From contig NZ_FXUE01000001.1 in assembly GCF_900182935.1 (NCBI RefSeq), positions 868,001 through 932,000 of the forward strand: a DNA stretch of 64,000 nt, given 5' to 3'. This DNA comes from Fibrobacter sp. UWB10. GTDB taxonomy: Bacteria; Fibrobacterota; Fibrobacteria; Fibrobacterales; Fibrobacteraceae. Of this stretch, positions 31,976 through 39,768 are shown one piece after another. The translations under genes and the position numbers were made by a program. Position 1 is the stretch's first letter; each line of letters begins with the position of its first letter. A model generated the notes under the pieces. The model did no database searches and had not been told where the DNA came from. It saw only the letters and a program-made list of their open reading frames with translations.

Positions 31976-32887
31976 TTACTCGTACAATCCTTTGCTAAAG
32001 TAGCGGTCGCCGCGGTCGGGGGCTACGAACACGATGTTTCCGCGGGCACCCGAGGCGATGAGCTTTTTGGCTGCGGTGAATGCTGCGCCCGAAGAGGAGC
32101 CTGCAATGAGTCCTTCTTTCTTGGCGAGTTCGCGAGCGCCGCCAAAAGCGTCGTCATCGTTAATCTTGATGACCTGATCCACAAGCGACATATCCATGGT
32201 GTCGGCGATAAAGTCATTGCCGATTCCTTCGATGTTGTAGTCGCCATGTTCGCCGCCGCCCATAGTAGAACCTACGGGGTCTGCGAGCACACCCTTGATG
32301 TTCGGATTGCGTTCCTTGAGCGCCTTGAGAATGCCGCTGAAGGTACCGCCACTTCCTGCGCCTGCCACCACGTAGTCGATTTGTCCGTCCAAATCTTCGT
32401 AGATTTCGGGGCCGGTGGTTTCGTAATGGGCCAGCGGGTTGGACATGTTGCGGAACTGCCTGAGCGAAACAGAGCCGGGAATTTGAGTCAAGAGTTCTTC
32501 GGCTTTCTTTTCGGCACCGAGCATGCCGTCTTCACGCGGGGTGTTGATGAGTTCTGCTCCGAGAGCGCGCATGAGCGTCTGCTTTTCTTGCGAGAACTTG
32601 GTGGGCACCACGAATATCACGCGGATGCCGCGGTTGAGGGCAGCGAAGGCGATGCCGAGGCCGGTGTTGCCTGCGGTTGCTTCGACAATGGTTCCACCCG
32701 GTTTCAGGAGACCCTTTTCAATCGCGTCGTTCACCATGTAAAGGCCGGTGCGGTCCTTCACGCTACCCGAGGGATTCCAGAGCTCGAGTTTGGCAAACAG
32801 GTTTACACCTTCGGGGAGTCCCACGTGCGTAAGCTTTACAAGCGGAGTCTTCCCGATTAAAGATTGCATTGATTCATAGTAATGCAT
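31976..32887 (-). CDS. Cysteine synthase / O-acetylserine-dependent cystathionine beta-synthase (MccA-like)
   Basis: PLP fold-type II enzyme (303 aa). IGKTPLVKL at the N-terminus, PLP lysine in WNPSGSVKDRTG (about residue 42), EATAGNTGLGIA, GAGSGGTFSG and a C-terminal GSSSGAAF. It resembles both CysK and MccA. Immediate coupling (1-nt gap) to a MccB-like gene favours MccA, which condenses homocysteine with O-acetylserine to cystathionine in reverse transsulfuration. CysK-type sulfhydrylation remains possible. GAAGGAAG precedes ATG 32887. Under operator G and the cysteine attenuator. Confidence 0.85.
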   Translation of the reverse strand: MHYYESMQSLIGKTPLVKLTHVGLPEGVNLFAKLELWNPSGSVKDRTGLYMVNDAIEKGLLKPGGTIVEATAGNTGLGIAFAALNRGIRVIFVVPTKFSQEKQTLMRALGAELINTPREDGMLGAEKKAEELLTQIPGSVSLRQFRNMSNPLAHYETTGPEIYEDLDGQIDYVVAGAGSGGTFSGILKALKERNPNIKGVLADPVGSTMGGGEHGDYNIEGIGNDFIADTMDMSLVDQVIKINDDDAFGGARELAKKEGLIAGSSSGAAFTAAKKLIASGARGNIVFVAPDRGDRYFSKGLYE

Positions 32888-32888
32888 A

Positions 32889-34049
32889 TTATGCTTCCTT
32901 CGCGGCGTTAATACCGGCGTTCAAATCCAAGATAATGTCATCGACTTTTTCGATACCTACAGACAAACGAATCAGTCCGTCGGTAATGCCCACCTTTTCA
33001 CGAATTTCCTTCGGAATAGAGGCATGGGTCATGGTAGCCGGATGGCAAACAAGGCTTTCGACGCCGCCCAAACTTTCGGCGAGAGAAATCAGCTGCAGGG
33101 CCTTGAAGAATTTCTTGATGTCGTAACCTTCGTACAGTTCGAACGAAATCATGGCGCCACCGTTCTTGGCCTGTTTCTTGTTGATTTCGTAACCCTGAGC
33201 GGTCGGAAGGCCCGGATAATAAACATGTTTCACGGCTTCGTGCTGTTCCAGGTAGCGGGCAATGCGTTCTGCGTTTTCGGTATGGCGATCGAGGCGCACA
33301 CCAAGAGTCTTGATACCGCGAATCAAGAGGAACGAATCGAAGGGGCCGAGCACTGCACCCACGGCATTCTGGTTGAATGCGAGACGATCGGCAATTTCCT
33401 TGTTGTTGGTCACTGCAAGGCCAGCCACCACGTCGCTATGGCCGCCCAGATACTTAGTCGCAGAATGCACCACGATGTCGGCGCCAAGTTCCAGCGGACG
33501 CTGCAAATAAGGAGTCATAAAGGTGTTATCAACAATGGTCAGAATTCCATGCTTCTTGGCGATGGCAGCAACACCTGCCAAATCCGTCACGGTCAGGAGC
33601 GGGTTTGCCGGGCTTTCGATAAAGAAGGCCTTCACATCAGGCGTCACCTTGGTATCGAGCGCTGCCAAATCGGTCGTATCTTCAATAGAATAGGTAATGC
33701 CGAGGTTCTTGAAAACTTTGTCCAGAACGCGGAAGGTACCGCCATAAACATTGCTAGAGATAATAATGCGGTCACCCTGCTTAAAAAGCGAAAGCACCGT
33801 AGAGGTTGCAGCCATGCCGCTACCGAAAGCAAAGCCTGCTACACCGCCTTCGAGGTCAGCAATCAGCGCTTCGAGCGCTGCACGCGTGGGGTTCCCCGTG
33901 CGGGAATATTCCCAACCGGTATTTTCGCCGAGACCCGCCTGCTTGTAGGTAGAAGTCTGGTAAATAGGAACGTTGACAGCACCCGTAACGCTATCGCCAT
34001 CGATACCACCGTGGATGAGTTTCGTTTCAATGTATTTTGAATTCGACAT
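32889..34049 (-). CDS. Cystathionine gamma-lyase/synthase (MccB-like)
   Basis: PLP enzyme of the Cys/Met family (386 aa). ETKLIHGGIDGDSVTGAVNV, YSRTGNPTRAALEALIADLE, YGGTFRVLDKV, VDNTFMTPYLQRP and PLP lysine in VVHSATKYLGGHSDVVAG. The short form without the MetY insertion and its ESLGGVESL motif fit cystathionine gamma-lyase or gamma-synthase. Paired with MccA it would split cystathionine into cysteine, 2-oxobutyrate and ammonia, moving sulfur from methionine to cysteine. Start ATG 34049 behind AAAGGA. Preceded by a Cys-rich leader peptide and terminator, so it is apparently attenuated by cysteine. Confidence 0.88.
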   Translation of the reverse strand: MSNSKYIETKLIHGGIDGDSVTGAVNVPIYQTSTYKQAGLGENTGWEYSRTGNPTRAALEALIADLEGGVAGFAFGSGMAATSTVLSLFKQGDRIIISSNVYGGTFRVLDKVFKNLGITYSIEDTTDLAALDTKVTPDVKAFFIESPANPLLTVTDLAGVAAIAKKHGILTIVDNTFMTPYLQRPLELGADIVVHSATKYLGGHSDVVAGLAVTNNKEIADRLAFNQNAVGAVLGPFDSFLLIRGIKTLGVRLDRHTENAERIARYLEQHEAVKHVYYPGLPTAQGYEINKKQAKNGGAMISFELYEGYDIKKFFKALQLISLAESLGGVESLVCHPATMTHASIPKEIREKVGITDGLIRLSVGIEKVDDIILDLNAGINAAKEA

Positions 34050-34097
34050 TTTTGAAGTCCTTTAGCGCCTTGCGCCTTTTAATGTTTAAATTCGAAT

Positions 34098-34132
34098 AAA
34101 AAATCCCGCTCCGGAGACAAAACCGAGCGGGA
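34098..34132 (-). terminator. Attenuator terminator in the mccBA leader
   Basis: Minus-strand stem TCCCGCTC/GAGCGGGA extended by two G-C pairs past a bulge, then ATTTTTTA (34098-34104). It lies 26 nt after the leader peptide stop and about 50 nt before mccB. Its 5' arm (CGCTCG, 34124-34129) can instead pair with CGGGCG in the last leader codons (34164-34169), giving an antiterminator. Confidence 0.8.
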
Positions 34133-34158
34133 ATCTGTTTTAGATAAAAGCCTAAAAA

Positions 34159-34221
34159 CTAGTCGCCCGTTCGACATCGACCCCAACAGCAACAACACAT
34201 GTTCATCAAGTTTTGAGTCAT
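34159..34221 (-). CDS. Cysteine leader peptide of the mccBA operon
   Basis: A 20-residue ORF, too short for usual gene calls: MTQNLMNM, then four consecutive Cys codons (TGT TGT TGC TGT, 34197-34186), then WGRC, RTGD, TAG. It lies about 25 nt into the predicted transcript, with AGGAAA upstream of its ATG (34221). Stalling of a ribosome at the Cys run would leave CGGGCG (34164-34169) free to pair with the terminator arm and permit read-through. With cysteine present, translation to the stop would mask it and let the terminator form. This is the logic of amino-acid attenuation. Confidence 0.8.
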   Translation of the reverse strand: MTQNLMNMCCCCWGRCRTGD

Positions 34222-34251
34222 TTCTTATTTTCCTATAATTTACGTAGGGAT

Positions 34252-34342
34252 AATATAGACAAAAACAATAACGCTGTCAACCAAAAATGGGTTATTTGGT
34301 TATACTATTTTTCTTTGGTTCGTTATAGGTTTTAGCTATAAG
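34252..34342 (-). promoter_or_regulatory. Sulfur-regulon promoter and operator G (mccBA operon)
   Basis: Inverted repeat at 34322-34342 (minus strand CTTATA-N9-TATAAC). The conserved GTA segment is 19 bp on, as at other sites, but the promoter lies further downstream: -35 TTGACA (34275-34280), 17-bp spacer, -10 TATATT (34252-34257). The displacement relative to operators A-F is 22 bp, two helical turns. Confidence 0.7.
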
Positions 34343-34343
34343 T

Positions 34344-35015
34344 CTAAAATTCGAGCCAGCCGGTGTCAAGGCCAGTCACAGGCACAATACGCTTCACATT
34401 CTTCTGCGCATCAGTAACCACGGCCATTCCCGTCAGGTAATTCATCCAGCGCTGAGGCGTAAAGGTCATCTTGCAAAAGTGCGTGAGGCACGGAACCACC
34501 CAGGCATCATGCGTTGCAAAAATGTTGAAACGACAATTTCCCTTTTCAAGCATCATCGAAAGCATCTCTTCGGAACGGGCAGGCAGCGGAGCAAAAGCTT
34601 CTTTATCGCCACGCGGGTTACCCTCAGCCTCATTCTTTAGCCATTCGCAAATGCCTTCGTAAAATCCGGCGCGCAACACCTTGGTATATTCATCGTAATC
34701 TTGAACAAAGTATTCCGCCAAGCAATCGAGCTTTTCGATATGCGGATTTTCAACGCCACGGCCCTTGCCTATGAATTCAGCCGTTTCGACACAGCGACCT
34801 ACCGGGCTTGAATAAAAGCAGATATCGCCTTCGGCAGGAATGCACTTACCCAGCGACAAAGCCTGCTCGCGTCCGCGCTCCGTAAGGCCAACATGCGCAC
34901 CGAAGTCAGGATCGTTGGGTGTAATATGGTTTCGTTCACCGTGACGCACCAACAGGAACACACGTTCGTCAGACGCAAGCGAAGCAAAGAAATCTACAGC
35001 GGGAGTAAAATCCAT
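34344..35015 (-). CDS. Histidine phosphatase (phosphoglycerate-mutase-like) family protein
   Basis: A 223-aa protein with the RHG motif VRHGERNHI near residue 23, GLTERGREQALSLGK, SSPVGRCVETAEF and the second catalytic His in FATHDAWVVP. The substrate is unknown; members include phosphatases for sugar phosphates and phospho-proteins. ATG 35015 (MDFTPAV) overlaps the PAP2 stop by 22 nt, suggesting coupled expression and perhaps action on lipid-linked or undecaprenyl phosphates. Confidence 0.85.
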   Translation of the reverse strand: MDFTPAVDFFASLASDERVFLLVRHGERNHITPNDPDFGAHVGLTERGREQALSLGKCIPAEGDICFYSSPVGRCVETAEFIGKGRGVENPHIEKLDCLAEYFVQDYDEYTKVLRAGFYEGICEWLKNEAEGNPRGDKEAFAPLPARSEEMLSMMLEKGNCRFNIFATHDAWVVPCLTHFCKMTFTPQRWMNYLTGMAVVTDAQKNVKRIVPVTGLDTGWLEF

Positions 35016-35527
35016 ACCGCATGTCCGATGACAAAACTCAAGATGCCAAGCAGGAATCCGCAAATAATATCAGTCAGCCAGTGCACGCCAAAGTACACGC
35101 GCAAAAGTCCCCATGTGAGCGGCAAGAGCATCATGATCCAGCCGTACTGCGGAACCGCATAAAACACCGCCGAGGCCACCGCCAAGTTGTTCATGGTATG
35201 GCCAGACGGAAAACTGTACTTGTCGAGAGGCGGAACTTCCGCCTTGATTTGCGGATTCGCCGCAAATGGCCTCGGCCGCTTGGTCGAAAGCTTAACGCCC
35301 TCGTACAAGGCGAGCGCCACCACCAAGGCAGCAAGCGCCTGCGCCAAAATCGGCCAAAAATTGGTCCAGCCCAAATGCAAAAAGAGCACCATCGCAAACG
35401 CACCCCAAATGTATCCGTCGCCCAGGCGCACGTAAAACTTGAGGAACTTATTCACCTTCGGCGAAAAATGCCGATTCGTCCAATAGACCGAAACCCGGTT
35501 GTCAAACTCTGCAATTTTCTTGAACAT
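34994..35527 (-). CDS. PAP2-family membrane phosphatase
   Basis: A membrane phosphatase of 177 aa with five predicted helices and the three PAP2 motifs: KLSTKRPRP, YSFPSGHTMNN and RVYFGVHWLTDI. Such enzymes dephosphorylate undecaprenyl pyrophosphate, phosphatidylglycerol phosphate or phosphatidic acid. The start is placed at ATG 35527 (MFKKIAEFDN); the open frame beyond it is antisense to ackA and has no family similarity. -10 TACATT ends 7 nt before the ATG, so the mRNA may be leaderless. Confidence 0.88.
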   Translation of the reverse strand: MFKKIAEFDNRVSVYWTNRHFSPKVNKFLKFYVRLGDGYIWGAFAMVLFLHLGWTNFWPILAQALAALVVALALYEGVKLSTKRPRPFAANPQIKAEVPPLDKYSFPSGHTMNNLAVASAVFYAVPQYGWIMMLLPLTWGLLRVYFGVHWLTDIICGFLLGILSFVIGHAVWILLPL

Positions 35528-35591
35528 CGGCGTAAATGTAGTTAATAAAATTCCTATTTTATTAGCCGTTAAAACTAAAAAGGAAACTACA

Positions 35592-36764
35592 ATGCGCGTA
35601 CTCGTTCTTAATTGCGGCAGCTCCTCGGTCAAGTTCGCCGTTATCGACACCCAGACCAAAGAATCCATCTCCAGCGGCCTCGTCGAAAATATCGGCGTGA
35701 ATGGCCATGTGAAGGCCAAGGGCCCGGAAGGCAATATCGATTTCAATTTCGATTGCCCGACCCACGCCGAAGCAGTTGCCGAAGTGCAGAAGTTCCTCGC
35801 CGAACAGAAGCTCACCGACACCATCGAAGCCATCGGCCACCGTGTGGTGCTCGGCGGCAAGTACGTCAAGAGCGAAAAGGTGACGCAAGAAGTCATCGAC
35901 TATATCCGCAGCATCACGCTGTTCGCCCCGCTGCACGAACCCGCACACGCCACCGGCATGGAATGCGCCACCAAGTTCTTCCCGGGCCTCCCGCAGGTCG
36001 CCGTGTTCGACACCGCCTTCCACCAGACCATGCCGCGCAAGGCCTACCTCTACGGCATCCCCTACAAGTTCTACGAAGAAGACAAAATCCGCCGCTACGG
36101 CGCCCATGGCACAAGCCACCGCTTCGTGACCGGCGAAGCCGCCAAGATTCTCGGCAAAAAGCCGGAAGACTGCTGTTTTATTACTGCTCACCTCGGTAAC
36201 GGTTCCAGCTGCTCCGCCATTTTGAACGGCCAGTGCGTTGACACCACCATGGGCTTCACCCCGCTCGAGGGCCTCATCATGGGCACCCGCTCCGGAAGCA
36301 TCGACCCGGCAGTGCTCTTCTTCATCAGCAAGAAGTACGGTTACGATATCGACCGCCTCGACAAGCTCGTGAACAAGGAATCGGGCCTGCTCGGTCTCTC
36401 CGGACTCAGCAACGACATGCGCACCCTGACGCAGGCCGCAAGCGAAGGCCACGTCGGCGCACAGATTGCCCTCGAAACGTTCGCCTACAGGCTCACCCGC
36501 GAAATCGGCGGCATCGCCATGGCACTCCCGCGCATCGACGCCCTGGTGTTCACCGGCGGTATCGGCGAGAACAGCAAGCTTGTCCGCAAGATGGCCATGG
36601 ACAACCTCAAAATTCTCGGCTACCAGATCGACGACGCCCGCAATGAAGACAACGGCAAGAACTCTGGCCACATTATTTCGAAGGACGGCACGCCGACCGC
36701 CATGGTCGTCGCCACCAACGAAGAACTCCTCATCGCCCTCGACACCGAAGCACTGGTGAAGTAA
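35592..36764 (+). CDS. ackA: Acetate kinase
   Basis: Interconverts acetyl phosphate and ADP with acetate and ATP, the final ATP-yielding step of acetate fermentation, an established product of Fibrobacter. Full length (390 aa): MRVLVLNCGSSSVKF, HRVVLGGKYV, FDTAFHQTMP, RRYGAHGTSHRF, HLGNGSSCSAI, TPLEGLIMGTRSGSIDP, FTGGIGENS. Start ATG 35592 behind AAGGAAAC. Highly biased codon use suggests strong expression. No pta gene is adjacent; a terminator follows at 36831. Confidence 0.97.
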   Translation: MRVLVLNCGSSSVKFAVIDTQTKESISSGLVENIGVNGHVKAKGPEGNIDFNFDCPTHAEAVAEVQKFLAEQKLTDTIEAIGHRVVLGGKYVKSEKVTQEVIDYIRSITLFAPLHEPAHATGMECATKFFPGLPQVAVFDTAFHQTMPRKAYLYGIPYKFYEEDKIRRYGAHGTSHRFVTGEAAKILGKKPEDCCFITAHLGNGSSCSAILNGQCVDTTMGFTPLEGLIMGTRSGSIDPAVLFFISKKYGYDIDRLDKLVNKESGLLGLSGLSNDMRTLTQAASEGHVGAQIALETFAYRLTREIGGIAMALPRIDALVFTGGIGENSKLVRKMAMDNLKILGYQIDDARNEDNGKNSGHIISKDGTPTAMVVATNEELLIALDTEALVK

Positions 36765-36830
36765 GCTAGGAATTCGGAGTTCGGAATTCAGATTTGATTT
36801 CCGAACTGAATTTTCAATATTTATAAATTA

Positions 36831-36861
36831 AATGCTCCGCTTTAGCGGAGCATTCTTTGTT
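36831..36861 (+). terminator. Terminator of ackA
   Basis: A 10-bp stem AATGCTCCGC/GCGGAGCATT with a TTTA loop and CTTTGTT tail. The flanking 36765-36905 gap also has GAATTC-rich inverted stretches (GGAATTC/GAATTCC types) of unknown role. Confidence 0.8.
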
Positions 36862-36905
36862 AATCCTGAATTTTTAATTCCGAATTCTGACTTCTGAAAT
36901 CTGAA

Positions 36906-39611
36906 CTATTTAATCGTCCATGTCTGCTTGTTCACCTGCAGGATCTTTCTGCCCTGCACCTGAGCGGCAGCGTTACGCACGTCAGCTTCGCTTACCGGGA
37001 GCTTGGCCTTCCACATCACGCGGCCCTGCATATCGAACAGTGCCACAGCACCGCGGTTTGCAAGGATTGCGCTCTGCCAGCTGGCCTTCGGAGCAGCGGC
37101 AATCGTCGGCCTGATAGAGGTCTTCGGATCAGCACTCAAGATCAAGCGGATAACGCTAGAGCTGGAATCCGTGCCATCTTTTCCGATAAGAGTGAACTGG
37201 AACACCGAGCCAACATCGTGTGTTTGACCGGATTTCGACTTCACAATCATGAGGCTGTCCTTAATTTCCCATTCAAGCACCTTTTCGGCAGCCTTCGACA
37301 ACATCGAGAATTCCAGAGTATCGCCATCGGGGTCGTACATATACTTCTTCAAGTTGATCGTATCGAGCACGACTTCCTTGGCGCCAACATACACCGTATC
37401 GATACTCTTGTTGGCCCTGGGCTTATCGTTAACGCATTCAATGCTTGCCGGAATCACAAGTTCAGTCGTAGCACCCTTGGTATCCGTCGCAACCAAAATC
37501 AGTTCGGCTTCACCGCAAGCATCTGCAACAGAATTCACCATCAAGTTTCCGCTGTTGAACGTCGGAGCAAGCAGGCTATCGTCGCTTCTTGCCGTAAACG
37601 TCAGCGCAGTCACCTTGTCGGTATCATCGGTAAACCAGCTCTGAATTTCAGCCTTGGTATACTTCTTGGCAATCAGGAAGTCTTCCTTGAGGGCAGCAAG
37701 GCGCGTGCCCACCGTATCAGCTACACCCTTTACAATAGACGGAGCCTTGTTCTTGTACACAATGGTCAAGTTCACAATCACCGGTTCAGAGGTATCGCCT
37801 TCGGCATTCACCACCACATAGACAAACATGTCTTCGCCTTCTTCTTCGGGAGCGGCGTAAGTGAAGGAGCCATCTTCAGCAAGTTCAACCTTACCGTATG
37901 TGGCATCTTCAACCAGAACTGCAGTGAGCAAGGACTTTGCGTTGTCGGGGTTCTTATCGTTTGCAAGCACGCCCTTCTTCGCGGTAATTGCATTCACGGT
38001 ATCCTGCATGACTTCGTAAGCGTCAGCCACAGCAATCGGCGGGTCTGCCACCGGAGTTACCTTCACATAGAAGAACACACTTGCAGTATCCTTACCGTCT
38101 ACAGCAAACATCGTCACCTTGGCAACACCGTTTGCATTTTCAATCGGTTCCAAATCAACCACATGGTCCGTACCAAATTCGGCATACGTCACTTTGATAA
38201 TGCCGCTAGACTTCACCTTAACAGGCACGGTTTCGCCTGCAGCGACATCCGGATCAGCGAACTGAAGGTTTGCAAGCGGAATCATGACCGACACCGGATC
38301 GAAATCTTCGGCCACCACAAGGGTATCACCAAGCTTATACGAATCTTCGCCGAGAGTCAAGGTAGAATCAGCAATCACCACGGTGAGCGGGTCATCTACA
38401 TTGGTCACCTTAATGGTAACCGTTCCAATGTTACCCGTTTTCGGGTCATCTTCCTTGGATTCCACAAGCTGGTAGGTAAACACATCTTCGCCAAAGAAAT
38501 CCTTTTCCGGCGTATAAGTGAATCCACCCGTCTTTCCGTCAAACGTCAAGGTTCCGTGAGCCGTCGGTTCAACAAGTTCAGCCGTAAAGGCATCACCATC
38601 CGGGTCGTAGTCGTTAGCCATCACGCCTGTGATAACAGTAGCCTTGGTAAGCTTGGTTTCTTCCTTAACCGTATAGGCATCGTCCACAGCAACAGGGGCG
38701 TTTTCACGGTCCACCGTTTCAATGGAGAATTCATAAGCAACCGACTTTTTCGTGGGATCGGTAGCCGTAATGGTGACAGCCGTAGAACCTTCCGGATTCG
38801 ACTTCGTAATCAAATTGAGAATCTTGGTCTTTTTGTAGAGCGTATCGGCAAACAAGACGAGCTTTGCGTTTTCAATTTCTACCGCATAGGTGAGCTCTTC
38901 TTCGTCGGCATCGACAAACACCTTGGTAAGGTCGAGTTTCAAGGTGTCGCCTTCGTTCAGAATCACTTCGTCACCAGCAGCATAACCGGTACCAAGTTCC
39001 GGAGCATGCTGTTCGCAATTAGAGCCCAGCCATACTGCAGAAACCGAAATGGTATTCGTTGTTCCGTAGTCAGCTACAAAGGCCTGCTTGTAACCGAACT
39101 GGAGAGCCTGTTGCTTGGTAAGGTCCAAGGCCTTTGCTGTACCCCAGCCTTCCTGTTCCAAATCTGCGAACGCGATAAAGGTCGTCGTCATTTTTGTCGC
39201 AGCCGGAACCATTGCTCCGTAAAAATCGTAATCCTTAATGGTCGACTGTTTGAATTCCAGTCTGAACGGGACTTCCGCGGTATAGGTCAAGCACACGCCC
39301 GCATAATCTTCGAGCGAAATCACCCCGTTGCTTTTTGCCCAGGCAAAGCCCATGCCGGCAGCGCTGCTTTCATTAGTCTTGCTCACAGACAAAGTAAGCA
39401 CTTTGCTCTTGTCTGTCGCCGTTGTAAGCGTAGCCTTTGCGCCAGCCGCTTCAGTTGCGGTAGCCTTTGCATCGGGGTAAGAATACCATCCGTTCACCGG
39501 AGGCACCATACCGTTTCCATCAGCTGCACTCCACACCGTTGCAGAAGCAGCGTAGGCAGAACCTGCCAAGGCGCACAATGCACCCATCCACGAAATCATC
39601 TTTTTCACCAT
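36906..39611 (-). CDS. Large secreted protein with CBM-like N-terminus, cadherin-like repeats and T9SS-like tail
   Basis: A 901-aa exported protein. Signal peptide residues 1-21 (ending SAYA-ASA). A beta-rich N-terminal module (about 25-190) looks like the carbohydrate-binding modules of Fibrobacter enzymes. Then come several Ig/cadherin-like (Big_9, VCBS-type) repeats with VTGVMANDYDPDGDAFTAEL, KGVLANDKNPDNAK and DTVYVGAKEV landmarks. A C-terminal tail (VALFDMQGRVMWKAKL...ILQVNKQTWTIK) resembles type IX secretion sorting domains. It is probably cell-surface or secreted and adhesive. Start ATG 39611 (MVKKMISW) fits AGAGG; ATG 39626 is an alternative. Confidence 0.8.
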   Translation of the reverse strand: MVKKMISWMGALCALAGSAYAASATVWSAADGNGMVPPVNGWYSYPDAKATATEAAGAKATLTTATDKSKVLTLSVSKTNESSAAGMGFAWAKSNGVISLEDYAGVCLTYTAEVPFRLEFKQSTIKDYDFYGAMVPAATKMTTTFIAFADLEQEGWGTAKALDLTKQQALQFGYKQAFVADYGTTNTISVSAVWLGSNCEQHAPELGTGYAAGDEVILNEGDTLKLDLTKVFVDADEEELTYAVEIENAKLVLFADTLYKKTKILNLITKSNPEGSTAVTITATDPTKKSVAYEFSIETVDRENAPVAVDDAYTVKEETKLTKATVITGVMANDYDPDGDAFTAELVEPTAHGTLTFDGKTGGFTYTPEKDFFGEDVFTYQLVESKEDDPKTGNIGTVTIKVTNVDDPLTVVIADSTLTLGEDSYKLGDTLVVAEDFDPVSVMIPLANLQFADPDVAAGETVPVKVKSSGIIKVTYAEFGTDHVVDLEPIENANGVAKVTMFAVDGKDTASVFFYVKVTPVADPPIAVADAYEVMQDTVNAITAKKGVLANDKNPDNAKSLLTAVLVEDATYGKVELAEDGSFTYAAPEEEGEDMFVYVVVNAEGDTSEPVIVNLTIVYKNKAPSIVKGVADTVGTRLAALKEDFLIAKKYTKAEIQSWFTDDTDKVTALTFTARSDDSLLAPTFNSGNLMVNSVADACGEAELILVATDTKGATTELVIPASIECVNDKPRANKSIDTVYVGAKEVVLDTINLKKYMYDPDGDTLEFSMLSKAAEKVLEWEIKDSLMIVKSKSGQTHDVGSVFQFTLIGKDGTDSSSSVIRLILSADPKTSIRPTIAAAPKASWQSAILANRGAVALFDMQGRVMWKAKLPVSEADVRNAAAQVQGRKILQVNKQTWTIK

Positions 39612-39768
39612 AATCGACCTCTTCATGATTCCCAATTCAATCCATCATTCCAAATCTATATTCTGTTAGTTAATAATGCAACTTGGAATAATATGATTTT
39701 AAGGCTTTTTTATCCACGAATGTAAACTTTCCGAAACAGACTAGAACCGCTAGTCCGCCCCAAAAACG

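Noticed and set aside
35528-35896. N-terminal extension of the PAP2 gene into ackA
   Set aside because: It is antisense to ackA, and PAP2 similarity and a -10 element point to ATG 35527.
37218-39725. 835-codon plus-strand open frame opposite the cadherin-repeat protein
   Set aside because: The minus-strand protein has a signal peptide, repeated domains and a sorting tail. The plus frame is Arg/His-rich shadow sequence without recognisable domains.
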